Origin: Physcomitrium patens | Taxonomy: Eukaryota > Streptophyta > Bryopsida > Funariales > Funariaceae | NCBI RefSeq assembly: GCF_000002425.4 | Contig: NC_037254.1 | Span: 7,422,144 to 7,486,143, forward strand | Direction: 5' to 3' | DNA: 64,000 nt | Part shown: in pieces, positions 24,215 through 37,800 of the stretch | How the letters are laid out: each line of letters opens with the position of its first letter | Position numbering within the stretch: the first letter of the stretch is position 1 | Position numbers and translations under genes: made by a program | The notes under the pieces: model-generated | What the model saw: the letters and a program-made list of their open reading frames with translations, nothing else | Told to the model about the DNA's origin: nothing | Database searches by the model: none

Positions 24215-27200
24215 GCTAAATTGAAAAATAACCGATGAACTCCATATGAGTGAAATTTCCTTCACTTGGATACCAGAGATCATGTATTGCAGGGAAGTTG
24301 TATATTAAGCGTTCTGAGTATGCTAAAACTCAATCTATTGACCGTTTCAGCTGAAGATTCGACTCAAGGTAGTATGGGACATGGATTTTGGAGTCTTAAG
24401 CAAGTGGAGAACTGGAGTGTGTTCCGTTTGCTTGACCCTTGTAAATCTAGGCTTATCAAAGTCGTAGCCACAGGTTGGAGTGTGAAAGGTGACTTCATTA
24501 AATTTCAGGTATCATTTATACGTCATTGCGTCAAGGCCTCGTTGAGGCAATTCATATTATCTGCTCACATGTTTATAAGGCCACTGGCCTTTCATTTGCA
24601 ATTCAATTTATTTCGAGAAGATAGAAACATATAGAAGACCTTAGGAGTTAGACTCAGAGATGAAGAGGGTATGTTCCAACTTTCAAGTGCCCACAGTCAA
24701 GTATGTTTCCAGTATTGCTCGTTTATTTCCCAGCGATTGATCAAAGCATAGCATATTATGTTGATACATTAAAGGTCATTTATAGAAGATGAGTCTCATC
24801 GATGTCCCACACACTCAGAAACAACAAGAACAAAACTCTTTGGTTCTGACTTCGGCTTGCAATCCATTACTAAAAGATTTTAATGTCTTCGGAGCTACTC
24901 AATGAGTGGTTTAATGGAACTAAATGTAGGTCAACACTCAGAGGTAACGGCACGTACACAAGCCGTAAGCTTGCACAAAGACTTTTAAGATGACTTGCAA
25001 TGTGCAAAGAAGTCAGGAGACCACATTTCTTGCCTCAACTCAATCCTACAATCTTAAAATCTCTATCTCAATGTAAGATACTGGATCAGAGGAGATTTGC
25101 GATGCTTTGTCGGCGTGCTGTTAGTCTCTGTCTGCGAGAATTGCATCGATTGAAGTTCCTCCGTGAATCTCCTCCCAGCGAGCCATGCTGACGAGGTGAG
25201 CTAGTCCTTCATTGCAGTATAATCCGTTGCTGAAATTGGCCTTCACATGGCATTCCTCAGCATATGGGCCTGTCTAGATTTGCATAGAGACCTTGTGCTT
25301 CTCAGAGTTACGTGCATGTGCCAATCCTGGAAACATTTTGCTGAAATTAAAAGCCACGTTTATCACCATTAATTCAGGAAAAGCTTGCCTCCGCCACAGG
25401 AGCACCACGAAGTGTGTGGCTCCTTTCAAAATCTGATGCGAGAAGCTCCTCTGTGGTCACTGCAGCTGGCAGGGTTCTCTAAGGGCAGGCTGGAGTCGGA
25501 GATCCAGACTGTACAAGAGCGATGTATTCATATTGCGATGCGTACCCACGTTTGGTCGTCTTTCTATCAGCAAACTTCGAAGTTCTCACCTTAAAAGAAA
25601 GACGAGGCTTCAACTCGTGGAGATTAATTCACAATAACTCTGATATTAGCTTTCTTTCAGTGCTTGCGGAATAATGTGTATCCTTCCACAGCAACCAGTC
25701 TTAAATCTTTATAGCAGATAAATTCACTGGTCTCTCATGATTTTCATCGTTAGGATCAGGATTCACACCTTCGAACTGCATGTTTCGACGCTTTTGTTTG
25801 GTATTTTTTCGGGGGTCTTACCTCATTGTTTCGAATGTTGCTGTGCAAGCTCCATTCTTCCATTAGTGAAACACCATTTGATCTAATCCTGCATTTGCCG
25901 TTCCTCTTATCGACTCCTTATCGCTTGACCAACTTCATTCTCCAATCTCCAACTAGGATAATTACTTACAATAGCCTGGAATTTTACATAGTTTTGGAAT
26001 TACATGATCTATAGGTGTTGGAAGTTTATACACCTAACTAACGTGTTTCCCCTTTTCTTCAAATTTTCCCTTCTAGTATTTTCTGGAATGTAGTGAGGGA
26101 TAGTGTAAAAGACTCTGATTCTTAAGTCATTGCAATACTGATGTGTATGTGTATATTTATATATAAAAATAAATAACTTATTCTTTTTTCTTTTTTTGGG
26201 TTTTGAATTTTTGGGTTCCAATGCTTACGAAAAAAATCATATTACAATAAAATCAGTTCTTATTTCTTTCTTTCTTTATTCATTTATTTTGGTTCTGGAG
26301 ATTGAAGTGTTTATATCAAAAATATAGAACTTACCTTTTTCCAAGACTTCTAAATTTTTTGACACTTCTATAAGTATTTTTTTTAGTAACTCCATTGGAC
26401 AATGGTTGTAGTAGACCCAAATCCTATTAAACCTCCGAGTTTTTCACTTGTTCTAGCATCTACACAAAAACTCTCTCCAACTTTCCTATCTCTCCTCCAT
26501 ATCAAAGCTCTTAGAACTACCTAAGTGAATATGGTATTAGCTTGCATACGAACAACCCACAGTTAAAGCATAAAAACATTGAATCAAATGACAGGTTTAC
26601 TACATGTATAAGTACTGCAATGTTTAAGGCTCTTCTTCTGATATCCTTTGACAATTCTTCTGATATCAGAAGCAGTGCAAAGGCAGGTTACCTTCATGAA
26701 TCATGTGATGCTGGCAATGGCGACAAGCTCACACACAAGCTTACGATTCAACAGCACTCCGAGGCACTGAAGAAAAGGCTTCACCGAGATTATGGATGTG
26801 GATCCACATTCTAGAGCTCTGTGATCTGCCAAAGAGCAATACATCATCAAGCTGCAAAGTACAACATGCTACTGCCAAAGGAATTAGTTGAGTTTTGATG
26901 ACAACAAGCCCCTCACGAAGTTAGATTTGCTGTTTAGGTCACTAGGGCATTCCCTCCCAGAGACTGTAGGTTTAGAAAGGTTGTGGACATACCGGTTCAG
27001 CTGTGCCAATTTGAGGTCACTGTTAGCTTATTGAAAGAGCAGAGAACGAACCAAGATGATCTGGTGCATGGAGTATAAACCGGAGCCGAAGAAGCGTCAA
27101 AATTTGACAAGGGATAGATCACTCCGTTGAGGTTAAGACAATGCGGAGGTCCCAGCGACCTCCACACAATCACGCACCAAACAATCCAGGTGTCGTTGAT

Positions 27201-30200
27201 GCGAAACACTGCTACAAAATCGCGTGAAACTTGTGAAGAATGCTCCCAGAACTGACCATGACCCGCGGAATCTATGGTTGACAACCTCGGGGTGCATACG
27301 GGTCTGTATGTAGGCCCAGAACTGCCTGCATAAACCTATTCGTAATGGAGAGAATTGCTCTGTGATCACGAGAAATACGCGCCACCAACAATCAAGTCAA
27401 GGAAGGGAAAAAAAAAACACAGAAGCGTAAGGCAATTCATGCGCGCGCCGATGCAGAGATGGTTACAGCCGGAGAAAGTATTTAGATTCCCGCCTTGCAA
27501 ACCCGGAAGCTCGTGCCGCGGCGCACCGACCTCTGAGCTCATGCAGTAGGTGTAGAACTGAGAACTAGAGTTGCCATCCTGCGCCATTACGTGGGTGTTC
27601 AGTGAGCCCTCCTCTCTAGAAAAATAACTTAGTTAATCTAGTAAGATGCAAATAGAGGAAAAAAGAAAAAGAAATATGTGACTTAAATGATCTGCAATGC
27701 CATTGGAGAAGATGGGAAAGGGAACACTCACAAACATTACGTCACAACCCATTGAACGTGTCCAATTTTGCACAGTGCTCAACACACGTCGAACGGATCT
27801 CTCCTGGGTCCTACATTCCAGAAGCCAGTGTCCTACACTTCCACTAGCAACCCTAGGCTCATCAACTCTGCGCACAATGTTCCCTAAACCTAAAGACGCT
27901 GCAGTGAGAAGCCGGCTCAGATACCGAGAGATTTAGAACTCCTTTATCTTGGTAAGATATGGAGTATGAGACTGCTGATTTGAGCACACTTGCAGTTGTA
28001 ATTCGAATCTCCCGGTCACAAATCCAGTTGGCCAATGTCTCAAATGCTGCACGCGCAAAGCCAAAACTAATTTGGAAAGCGCACATCTCGCCACAAATTG
28101 TCTTGTCCAGGGCACCCACAGTATGACGGCGGAAACCGGCACCCTCTTAACCCCCAGCTTACGCTAACGAGGAAACTTAATTCTCACCCAAAATGAAGCA
28201 ACATAAGACCTTACGTTGCTACAATACCTTGCAGCTTACGCGCGCACCCGCACGACCTGACGAGACCAACTCCGCAGCATATGTCGACAGCCATGACCCA
28301 CAGGGATTATTCTCTCACGCAACACCCAGAAACCGACAGCACAGCAATCTGAGAGCGCATCCAAAATCAACTTTCTTCCTGAAAAGCTCATTCTGACAGC
28401 GTCACACATCGCCACACATCGCCACGAGTAGGGCAGCTGAAATGCAGGTAGATTTCCTTGTCACGTTCTTTTGTGTACCAGCAGCCCATTGATGAGCTCC
28501 TGAAAGTCGCTATGCTCGTATTCTGTGGGGATGCACACGCAAGCCCGCTCGCTATGGCTTGTGGCACGCATGCACTCTTTCGCCTGAAGCAGAGCATTGA
28601 GGGGAATTCATGCAGATTCCGGTGGCGACGGGTCGAGGACTCCATGGTCATCATCGAATCTCCCTGACGCGATCCACCATCATTGTATCCCATCAGGCCC
28701 ATCACGATCCATTCCAGCCTGTGGGAAGTCAAGGTCCTTGCGGCATCACCGTCACTCACCATATTCTGGTGATCACGACCATTTTAACTTCGATTCATGC
28801 AAGAGTCTGAAATCCGATGGACGAGCTGTGGGTCCGGGCAAAAACGTTGTAGAAGACGAAGAAGAGGAAGAGGGAGAGGAAGATGAAAATCCTTCTGGAT
28901 TGCATCCAATTGTTAGTTTGGTACTAAGAATGCTTGCAACAACAACCCTAATTGTTGATTCTTGTTGCTATTACACGAGTAGAATCATGCTTTTGACTTG
29001 TAGATTCATGATTCAGACGCAACAATCTGGTCGCTGAGTAAAGCCCATCGGGGGCACTGATAGGATATGACAACACATCCCTCATCCATTCCAGCAACAT
29101 TCTTTTTTCTACGAAGGGAATTTCAACAATTCCAATCTTACTACGACGTGGCAAGTGTATGTCAACTTTCCTACCCAGTAAAAGAAAAAACAGAAAAAAT
29201 AAAATAGAAAACAGAGAACATGTAACGTGTAGAAAGGAATTGCTTTGAAAAGCTGAAGGATATTGCATGTTCGGGGTAGTAATGCAACAAGACAAATCAT
29301 TCTCCCTTTACAAAATAAAAAAAATAAAAAAATAAAATTTCTACCATTCACAACAGACTTCGAAGGATGTGAAACACATTGATGAGGTGGGGCGTGATGA
29401 GTAGATGCTGCTCCTGGTGCTCTGCTGCTACTGCGCTCCCACATACAAGTCCAGCTCGCTGAAGGAAGCGAGCGAGTGAAAGTGTGAGAGGAGTCAGTGA
29501 GTGAGTAAGTGAGTGAGGTCGGAGACTTAGAAGAAAGGTCGCTCCAGCGCGGAGCTCAGTTCCCTTTGAAGAGCGTGAGTGAGTGTCGCGGCGCCACTGC
29601 GTTCTTCTCTCTTCTTCCTTTTCCTTCGAGGCCCCTTGCCAGGCTCGGCCTCTCTGCCTGCTGGTTTTCCCTCCCCCCTCATCGCCAGGGTTGGCACCCT
29701 TGCGCGTCCTGACTGACCTCTTTGACATCACTCTTCTTCTGCATTGTCAGGCTTGGTCAAGGTGTTTTACTGGCATATCCTATAACTGGTCGTTGCAGCA
29801 GTGAGTATGCTCTGGATTTGTAGTATTTCGCTGTCGAGGAGGCGAGGTTGGTTGGCCGAATCGATACTCGAGGTGGTTTTGGGTTGTTTTGATACAAGTG
29901 CGATTTCCAGAGGCGACGACTTGTAGGATAGGACTTGGTGCCAGTAGGGGTAACTTGTTGTTTCAGATTCGTCAGGTTTTTGGGTGGGAGCCCCCCCCCC
30001 CCCCCAGGGTTTGGCACTCCGTGTTGCAGCGGATCGGAGACATGGTGTTGGGGAACTGAGAGGGCGGACAGGTTTCAGGTGGAGGCTTGAAGGCTTGCTT
30101 CGGTTGCCAGAAGTAGGTTGGGGAAGCTTCTGGATTGTGGGTTTGATATGATGTGATGTATTCGTATTTTTATCTATATCTCTCTGTGTCTTTACATATA

Positions 30201-30664
30201 TCGGCGCCATCGGGTTAAAAGGCAAGAGGAACCTGTTTAGGTTAGCAGCAGAATTGGGTGGTGACATAGGTCACGTGCGCTGAAACGAAATGGATGGGTG
30301 CTTGGTGAATCCTGGCATCGAAGTTTGGATTGCTCGGGATCTTTGTTGAAGTTTGACGGGTGCCACTGGACAACGTTGTGAGTTTGTGGATGTGGTTGGT
30401 TAACGAGCGCTTACCGGGTAGGTGGAGGCAGCTTTATCGGAGTCCGAAGGTGCAGCATGGGATGTCGATTCCGTGAAGGAGTGGAACTCAAGAGCAGACG
30501 TATTAGCAATTGGTCGATGCGGATTGTTGTGACGGCTTAGGGCGAGTGTGAGCCGCAAATGCTGCCTCTGGGAGAACTGGAAAAGCAGTTTGGAAATCGC
30601 GAGAGTATTGTTTTGGGTCTGGTTTGTTGAGGAATCGGCTAAGGAATCAGGGAACCACCTAGAC
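24215..30664. other. Long region without a supportable gene
   Basis: About 6.4 kb between two plus-strand genes. 24.2-26.9 kb is intron-like or intergenic. 26.9-29.0 kb has gene-like GC content and several unsupported open frames, including a 124-aa minus-strand frame at 28388-28762 and a plus-strand acidic stretch near 28850-28900 (EDEEEEEGEEDE). 29.1-30.66 kb is probably the leader and promoter of the PP2A gene, with a GTGA-rich stretch near 29498-29520 and a run of 15 C at 29991-30005. I recognise no protein family. A non-coding transcript or decayed gene is possible. Confidence 0.4.
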
Positions 30665-32732
30665 ATGGTTTTCAAGCTGAAGCGCGTGATCCAGCGGGGA
30701 AGCAAGGGGAAAAACGATGAGAAAACGGATGCATCTGGTTCAGCTGGTGTAGTTCCAAATGTGTCATCTTCAGGATCTCCGGCGAGCGCAGGGCAGGCAG
30801 CGGGTACCAAAGGTGGCAGCAATGGTGCTCGAGCAGGACCAGCAGCGGGTGTTCCTCCCCCCAAGGCCGTAGGAGGGCCACCTTCCGCCATGCAACCGGC
30901 GGGCCGATATGGAGCAGCTGGAGGTAATATGCCGAACGGAGCTTTCGAAACTCTGCCATCATTCAGAGACGTGCCGACGTCGGACAGGCAGAGCTTGTTT
31001 GTGCGGAAGCTGGCGCTGTGCTGCCATACGTTTGATTTTACGGATCCGTCAAAGAATGTGAGAGAGAAGGAAATCAAGCGGCAGACGCTTTTGGAACTTG
31101 TAGACTACGTGACGTCTGGGACAGGGAAGTTCACAGAGACAGTGTTCGAGGACATCACAAAGATGCTGGCTGCGAATCTGTTCCGGACGCTCCCGCCGTC
31201 ATCGCACGAGAACACCGGGTCGGACAATTTCGATCCGGAGGAGGAGGAGCCGACGATGGAGCCGGCGTGGCCGCATCTGCAGATTGTGTACGAGTTTCTG
31301 CTACGGTATGTGGTGTCAAGTGAGACGGATGCGAAGCTAGCGAAGCGGTACATTGACCACTCGTTCGTGCTTCGGCTGCTGGACTTGTTCGACAGCGAAG
31401 ACCCGCGAGAGAGGGAATATTTGAAGACGATACTGCACCGGATATATGGGAAGTTCATGGTGCACAGGCCATTCATTCGGAAGGCGATTAACAATATATT
31501 TTACAGGTTTATATTCGAGACGGAGAAGCACAATGGGGTCGCAGAACTTCTTGAGATATTGGGGAGCATCATCAACGGGTTCGCGCTGCCGCTGAAGGAA
31601 GAGCACAAGTTGTTTTTGGTTCGGGCGCTGATACCACTGCATAAGCCGAAGTGCGTGTCAATGTACCACCAGCAGCTTTCATACTGCATAATCCAGTTCG
31701 TGGAGAAGGACTATACGCTGGCGGACGTGGTAATACGGGGTCTGCTGCGGTACTGGCCGTTGACGAACAGCCAGAAGGAGGTGTTGTTTCTGGGAGAGTT
31801 GGAAGAGGTATTGGAGGCGACACAGAGCAGGGAGTTTCAGCGGTGCATGGTGCCGTTGTTTCGACAGTTGGGTCGTTGTCTGAACAGTTCGCACTTTCAG
31901 GTGTGGCACGTAACCTTTTGTGGGGTTACAGTGTTTTATTTAGTTCGTAATCTGATACGGTTTACACTAAGCTCTCTCCCTCTCTCTCTCTCTCGCTGTG
32001 TGTGTGTGTGTGTGTCGGGTTGATCCCATGGCATTCATTCATGCATGTATTGAGGTGTTGATGTTTTTCCTCCATGATGGGTTCGACGCAGTAGCATGAT
32101 GTGCTGTACTATTTGTTCATAAGGTATTTTCCAAGAATTTCTAATGTGGACGGAGGTGAAAGCCTGAATTGTGGATCATTTTAGCAGGGAGATTCTTTTT
32201 GATATATTGAAATTGGAATCGTTAACGAATGGTTTAATCTGCTCAAGTTGTATAAAAGGATACTATTTCTGTTTTGAAATATATTTACCTTCTCACGGCA
32301 TAGTTTGTTTAATATTGTGAAATACAGGTTGCAGAACGGGCTCTGTTCTTGTGGAACAACGATCACATCGTGAGTTTGGTGGCCCAGAACTGCCATGTCG
32401 TGCTACCTATCATTTTTCCTGCTTTGGAAAGAAATACAAGAAGTCACTGGAATCAGGCCGTTCACGGACTTACGCTCAATGTACGAAAAATGTTCCTGGA
32501 GATGGACCAGGAACTGTTTATAGAATGCCAGCGAAAGTATCTAGAAGATGAAGCCAAGGCTCAAGGGGTGGAAGAAATGCGGGAGACTACTTGGAAACGC
32601 CTAGAGGCTTATGGGTACCAACGGAGCAGCATGACTTATTGTCACATTGTTGATGGTGTTGCAAGTGCAGCCAGTCTTAAACAGCCCAGCACGGATCGGA
32701 GTCCCAATACCGGCCCAGGGTGCCAACCCTAA
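30665..32732 (+). CDS. PP2A regulatory B' subunit (B56 family)
   Basis: B56 subunits are curved helical-repeat proteins that direct the PP2A core enzyme to substrates carrying LxxIxE motifs. Two exons, 30665-31900 and 32328-32732, give 546 aa. Residues 1 to about 95 are a Gly/Ala/Pro/Ser-rich variable tail starting [16 protein letters not shown]. From about residue 95 the B56 core follows: [119 protein letters not shown]. Exon 2 begins [20 protein letters not shown] and ends in a short variable tail. The length is normal for the plant family. Upstream in-frame codons to 30548 contain no ATG, so 30665 is chosen. The single coding intron has a (CT)n(TG)n tract near its donor. Confidence 0.95.
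31975..32018. repeat. (CT)n(TG)n compound microsatellite in PP2A intron
   Basis: A CT run passes through CGC into a TG run, starting about 75 bases inside the intron donor. Confidence 0.85.
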
Positions 32733-34322
32733 CACTTGACAAGTAGCTTGGTTGCCTGAGTTCATTAGCTAAAGGAATATGACTGTCACAGGCTATGCAT
32801 TATCCCTGTGATGGTCGTATCCATGAGAGATTCGTCTTCCAAGTCATCTTAATGAGGATGTGCCCTGGTTCAAGTTTGGTAATGACCACAACTGCTAATG
32901 TTGTGACAGATCGCAGATCATGCTTTCACGTTGACACTGTCGAACTGACCAGGGATGGGAGAGTAGGATTGGGATTTTATGAGTCTGAGAGCATCAAAGC
33001 ATGAACAGAAATCGCAAGTATTAGGAAACTTGCAGATTCCATATGCGGTAATACCCAAGATGCATCTTTTCTTCCAAGATTTTTGTTGTTTTCCCCTACT
33101 CTGTTACTAGGGTTTAGATCAGGGGAATTAAAACAGGTACGATTGTAAGATCAGTAGGTGTTTTGTTTGAGCAGGGCTTCTGCTCTTATTGTTTGGTATA
33201 AGGAGACAGTTTAGGAACTGACCCTTGTGAAGCTGTATGTTAATGTGCATTTCGTTCTCGTCAACTTGGAAGACGGTTCATTTCTGAATCAAAAATTGTG
33301 GAGATCTAGCTAGCTGTAGAGATATCTCTTTTTTGAAGTAGAGAGAGAGGTCTGACAGGGATTTTGACTAAGATATGCTGGAATTTTCAAAGTGAAAGTT
33401 CAATTGCAAGAAGAGTGGTGGCAGGCGGTGAGAAGTGAGCTCTGGTATTTCTGCTGAAGAGGAGTATTGTAGCGAGCTGCTTTGCTACACATACTTTTCA
33501 TTGATAAATTCTCATCAGTCCCTGTGAGAGTGCATCATCTTTGAAAGCACAAGTGTGCCTTCTGACGTTTAACTCCTTGGATTTTTATGTACACTTGTTC
33601 AAGCCACCCCAGTCTGTTTGTCCAACTTTTCGTTCGATTCTGAACTCACCTTTTTGTACAATTTGGAAATGTTTTTAGTCATACTTTTTGTATTTACTGG
33701 TGTGATGAAACACGATTTCATTCAAACCGACTTTATTTACACCCTGCACTAAATTCAAATTTTAACCACACAGACACTATGTCCGATGCCATTACAACAA
33801 CTCTCAAATTTTACTTCTTGTTGTTGATAATGTCGTACTAGTCTCTTTTGCATATGTTCCGAGACTTAGCGGAACACGGCAGAGAATATGAGAACCTCCT
33901 ATCTGACTGCTGAGAAACGAATTCGAACAGACAGAACCCAGACAGGTAGCGTCCACGTAAGCTCCGCCACGTGGGTCTTCACCAACGGCCCTCCGCGCTG
34001 GGGTTCCATTCAAACTGTTCCCCCGTCTCCTTGACGGCTCGTCACGTCATTCAAATTTCAAACCTCAGTGATATTACCAGTCTTAGACGGGGCGAGACGA
34101 GTTGCAATCCCTTGCATTTAGGGTGTGATGGGTCGTTGTTGGAATTTGGCAGATTGATGGTTTGATGCTCGCGGCTCCTTAACCCTGCTCCGATTGCAGA
34201 TACTTGCCATGTCTTGATGAGGATTGCGTGGGCGAGGAGAGGATTGTATGAGTCTGAGGATCGGCTCTGAGTGTGGGATCAGTCTGTAGGATTTAGCAGC
34301 CATAACAAGAAGGGAGAGGGTA
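32733..34322. other. Region between the PP2A and CHR24 genes
   Basis: Starts with the presumed PP2A 3' UTR and ends with the CHR24 leader. Short open frames only, and I see no other gene. Confidence 0.5.
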
Positions 34323-34470
34323 ATGGGAGATAATGGAAGAGCGGATGCTCGGCCTCGGAGAGAAGCGAAGTCCGCTGTTCGGCATTCAAAAGCTGAACTT
34401 CTTCAAGCTATTGCAGCTCGTCGCCAAGCTCAGCTTCTCCGCAGCATTAATACACCCTCTCGACGCCCAG
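34323..34470 (+). other. Probable first exon of CHR24 (leader uORF or disputed N-terminus)
   Basis: An ATG at 34323 opens 49 codons (MGDNGRADARPRREAKSAV...), then a GTTGGT donor at 34471. Joined in phase to the best acceptor (ending at 34884), the frame meets TGA at 34890-34892, immediately before the ATG at 34893 that begins the long SNF2 frame. The peptide is basic and helical-looking (ELLQAIAARRQAQLL). It could be a uORF abutting the main start, or a true N-terminus if splicing or the reference differs. Confidence 0.4.
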
Positions 34471-34892
34471 GTTGGTATATCCTCACCCTCAAAAGCGGTT
34501 GTGCGTGGAGACCTATAATACTTTGTTTTGGAGTGTGTTTAAGTGCGTCGCATTCATTGTGATGGAAGTTACACTCTTTGAATAAAGCATCACTACAATC
34601 AATTTTCGTGGTATGAATCTTAATGGTATTTTCCTAAGAATTCCGAAACCTTAGATGTTACTCGCAGGGTAGATGTGCGTATTCGAAATTTTGATTTCAT
34701 CATTTTCTTAATTATCTAGATATACATTAGTTAATTTATTAAGAATGGCATGGTCTCATGTGTGCAATACCTGAAGAAGAACGTCTCAAAGATTTTTGGA
34801 TGGTCAGTCATAGGAACAATAGGAATTTGGTGAGATTTCAACCGCGATCATGAACTCCATGAATGTATTCATTTGTCATTGTAGGCAGGTGA

Positions 34893-37800
34893 ATGAAGAT
34901 GATAGAAAGGGAACCGTTATTTCTAACTGGGGATAGTCATGCAGACGAAGTTCTAAATGAGAATGGCAAGCATTTTTATGCCGAGGCTAGGAAGGCTGCA
35001 TCCATGATTCTTCCAGAATCGTCCGATGCGAGCGAATTGAGTGGGGATGATGTTGACGAATCAGACAGCAGTACCTCTCCTGCAGGTACGTATGGTGGTG
35101 AACGTCAGAAATTTCAGTCATTCTTTGAAATCGAGTAGAAATATGTTGCCTTCCAGCTGAAACGAATGTGCCGCTCACTCACAGGACTTCTGAATCTGAG
35201 GCATGATTTGATGCATTAAAGATGAATCTCTTGCTTGAATTGGACTGCGAGTTATGGTAGTGCAGCTTAAGGATTACTTCTTTGGGTTCTTCAGGTTCAA
35301 GTTACTCCAACTATGTTAGTGATGGGCGAGGATCGTCTGATCAGAGATTGAATCGAAAGAACTCTTCTTCTGGAGCTACAGCAGTGGAAGACCTGAGCTC
35401 TGTCCTTGATCAGATAAGTTTAAAAGACGAGAGTGGAGGTCATAGCGTCGATAGATCAAGATTGGTGGAGAAGCAGTTCGAAAGAAAGCCGAAGGACCTC
35501 ATTTTGAATATAAGGAAACAAATGGCCAGCAAGTCAACGATTGTTGACTTGGAGACTGACTCCGAAGACGAGAGCTTTGCTAGCCTAGACCCCGCAGCTT
35601 CCTCTCCTTCTGTAGATTATACCTCAGCTGATGACGGTGATGTGGACTCTCCTTTTGTATCGAAAACCAAGTCGAAAATTAATCAACCGGGTGTGCTGTC
35701 AAAGACCTTTCCATCCTGGACCACTCAGTTTCACCGCTCCTCTAACTATGATGATTATCATAACGATGACGACGACGCGGCATTCGTATCACCTCCAAAG
35801 ATTGAGAGAAGGGCAACAGGTAGTGTGATGTAACAAACCTGATCATAATTGGTAACCAACCTGATTGTACACAAAAAAGCCTCGTGGTGATCATTTTAGG
35901 AAGGTGTTGATCATATAATTTAATTAGTTTTGAACCCAAATTTATCCAAAAATTTATCATCTCACCGAGAGCTTGTCTGCAGCAGTAACATCTGGGCTAC
36001 AGTCTCCGCCAGCTACTCATACTAGCAACGAGGGTGATAGAGCAGATAATGAAGAAAAGGATATGGTGTTGATTAAAGGAAAGCATCGATTCACTCTCAG
36101 GGCGAAAATTGCAAACATGCTATACCCACATCAACGCAAAGGACTAGAATGGTTCTGGAGTCTGCACACTAAAGGGATGGGCGGTATCCTCGGTGATGAC
36201 ATGGGACTTGGTAAAACCCTGCAGGTAGCTTTTATATTTAATCATTCTCAACGTATTCATGAGTCCCCAGTGACCTTGGTGGTGATATGTATATCATATC
36301 CTTTACAGTATCTCCTTCCCGCGTGTTACCCCACTTTGCAAAGGCTATGATGTTACTTGTCTCAGCTTCGAGTGTTTGACCTAGTGGATTACTAATTTTC
36401 TGCAGCCTTGAATTAGAACTCTTGTATACCACAGAATCTATCGTAAAACTTCCGATCTGATCTTCATTTTTACAGGTCGCTTCATTCCTTGCTGGACTTT
36501 TCTGTACCCAAAACATCAAATGTGCTCTTATTGTCGCTCCGAAGACGCTTATTGCACATTGGGTGAAAGAGCTCAAGGTGGTTGGGCTCTCTCGCAAAAC
36601 GCAAGAGTGAGTTTAGCTTACTCTAGTTACATGAGTTTATCATCTTGTTGGTTGTTGGCGATTGTTAGCGGGTAAACGTTTACGATACGCTCCTGCATGT
36701 TACCAGTGCCCTTCTAAATCTTCCATCTCTCATGTACGAAAGTCACAATCATGCAGTTATTCGGGTACGTCCGTTAAAGTACGCGAATCTGCTCTATCAC
36801 ACGTCTTACAAATGGGAGGAGTATTGCTCACAACCTACGACATGGTCCGCTGCAACTTCAAGGCTCTTAGAGGAGATTACAATGGAAGAGATGGATTCGG
36901 AGACGCAAGTGATGACATCATTACTTGGGACTACATAATTCTAGACGAGGTTTTTCCCGCTCATCAAACATATTCTTTCATTTACCTTATATAATTGGTA
37001 ATTAGGAAGGAATATGCCCCATCCTTCCGGGAGAATTTGCTCTCATCAGGGTTGACATTCAGGTCTTTCCCTGAGGAGTATCTAAACCTGGAGTGAAATT
37101 TCAGTTAGAAGAGAATGAGCATGAAGCTCAAGTAAACTTATGACGCTTAAAATTGTTCAAGATATTTAACTATGTAGTACCTCTAGATCCAGTGAAGACC
37201 TCGGTAACGTGCGTAAGAGAATCAAAAACACTCTTAACCGAAATAATTGTTCAGGTCGCAGGCGCCTTTCTTTGTTCGTCTATGGCATTCTTATTGAATT
37301 ATAAAGTAACTAGTCTACTCTTGTCGACTCCATAGCAGTGACCTACTGATTCTGCTGAATGTTCGATATATCAGGGTCATCTTGTGAAAAATCCGAACAC
37401 TCAGCGTGCCAAAAGCTTGAGAGCCATTCCTGCTGCCCATCGCATTGTTATAAGTGGCACTCCGATCCAGAATCATCTTCAGGTAAGGTCTTCCTTCTGC
37501 CCGCGTCCTAGTGGTTTTCTACTGCTCCCTTCTTGTCCTTAGAGATAATTGGAAGATGTTACATTTCCGTGTTGCAGCCCAGAGTGACTTTTGACTTCTT
37601 CAATTACTGTTCTTGATTTTGGTGTAGGAAATGTGGGCACTTTTCGATTTCTGCTGCCCCAACCTTCTCGGAGATCGGAAAGAGTATGTGTTTCGTTTCC
37701 AGAACTTTCAACAAGATTTTTATGTTGATGAGGATGAGAGCATTAGAATAGCAAGGAGACTTGCGCTACATATGCGAAATTCCTTCCTCATGTAACTGGT

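Noticed and set aside
28388-28762. 124-aa minus-strand ORF starting with ATG
   Set aside because: No family resemblance, no supporting neighbours, and open frames of this size are expected at this GC content. Left as part of an unassigned region.
30548-30664. N-terminal extension of the PP2A subunit
   Set aside because: The in-frame extension begins at GTG with no ATG before 30665, and resembles nothing in the family.
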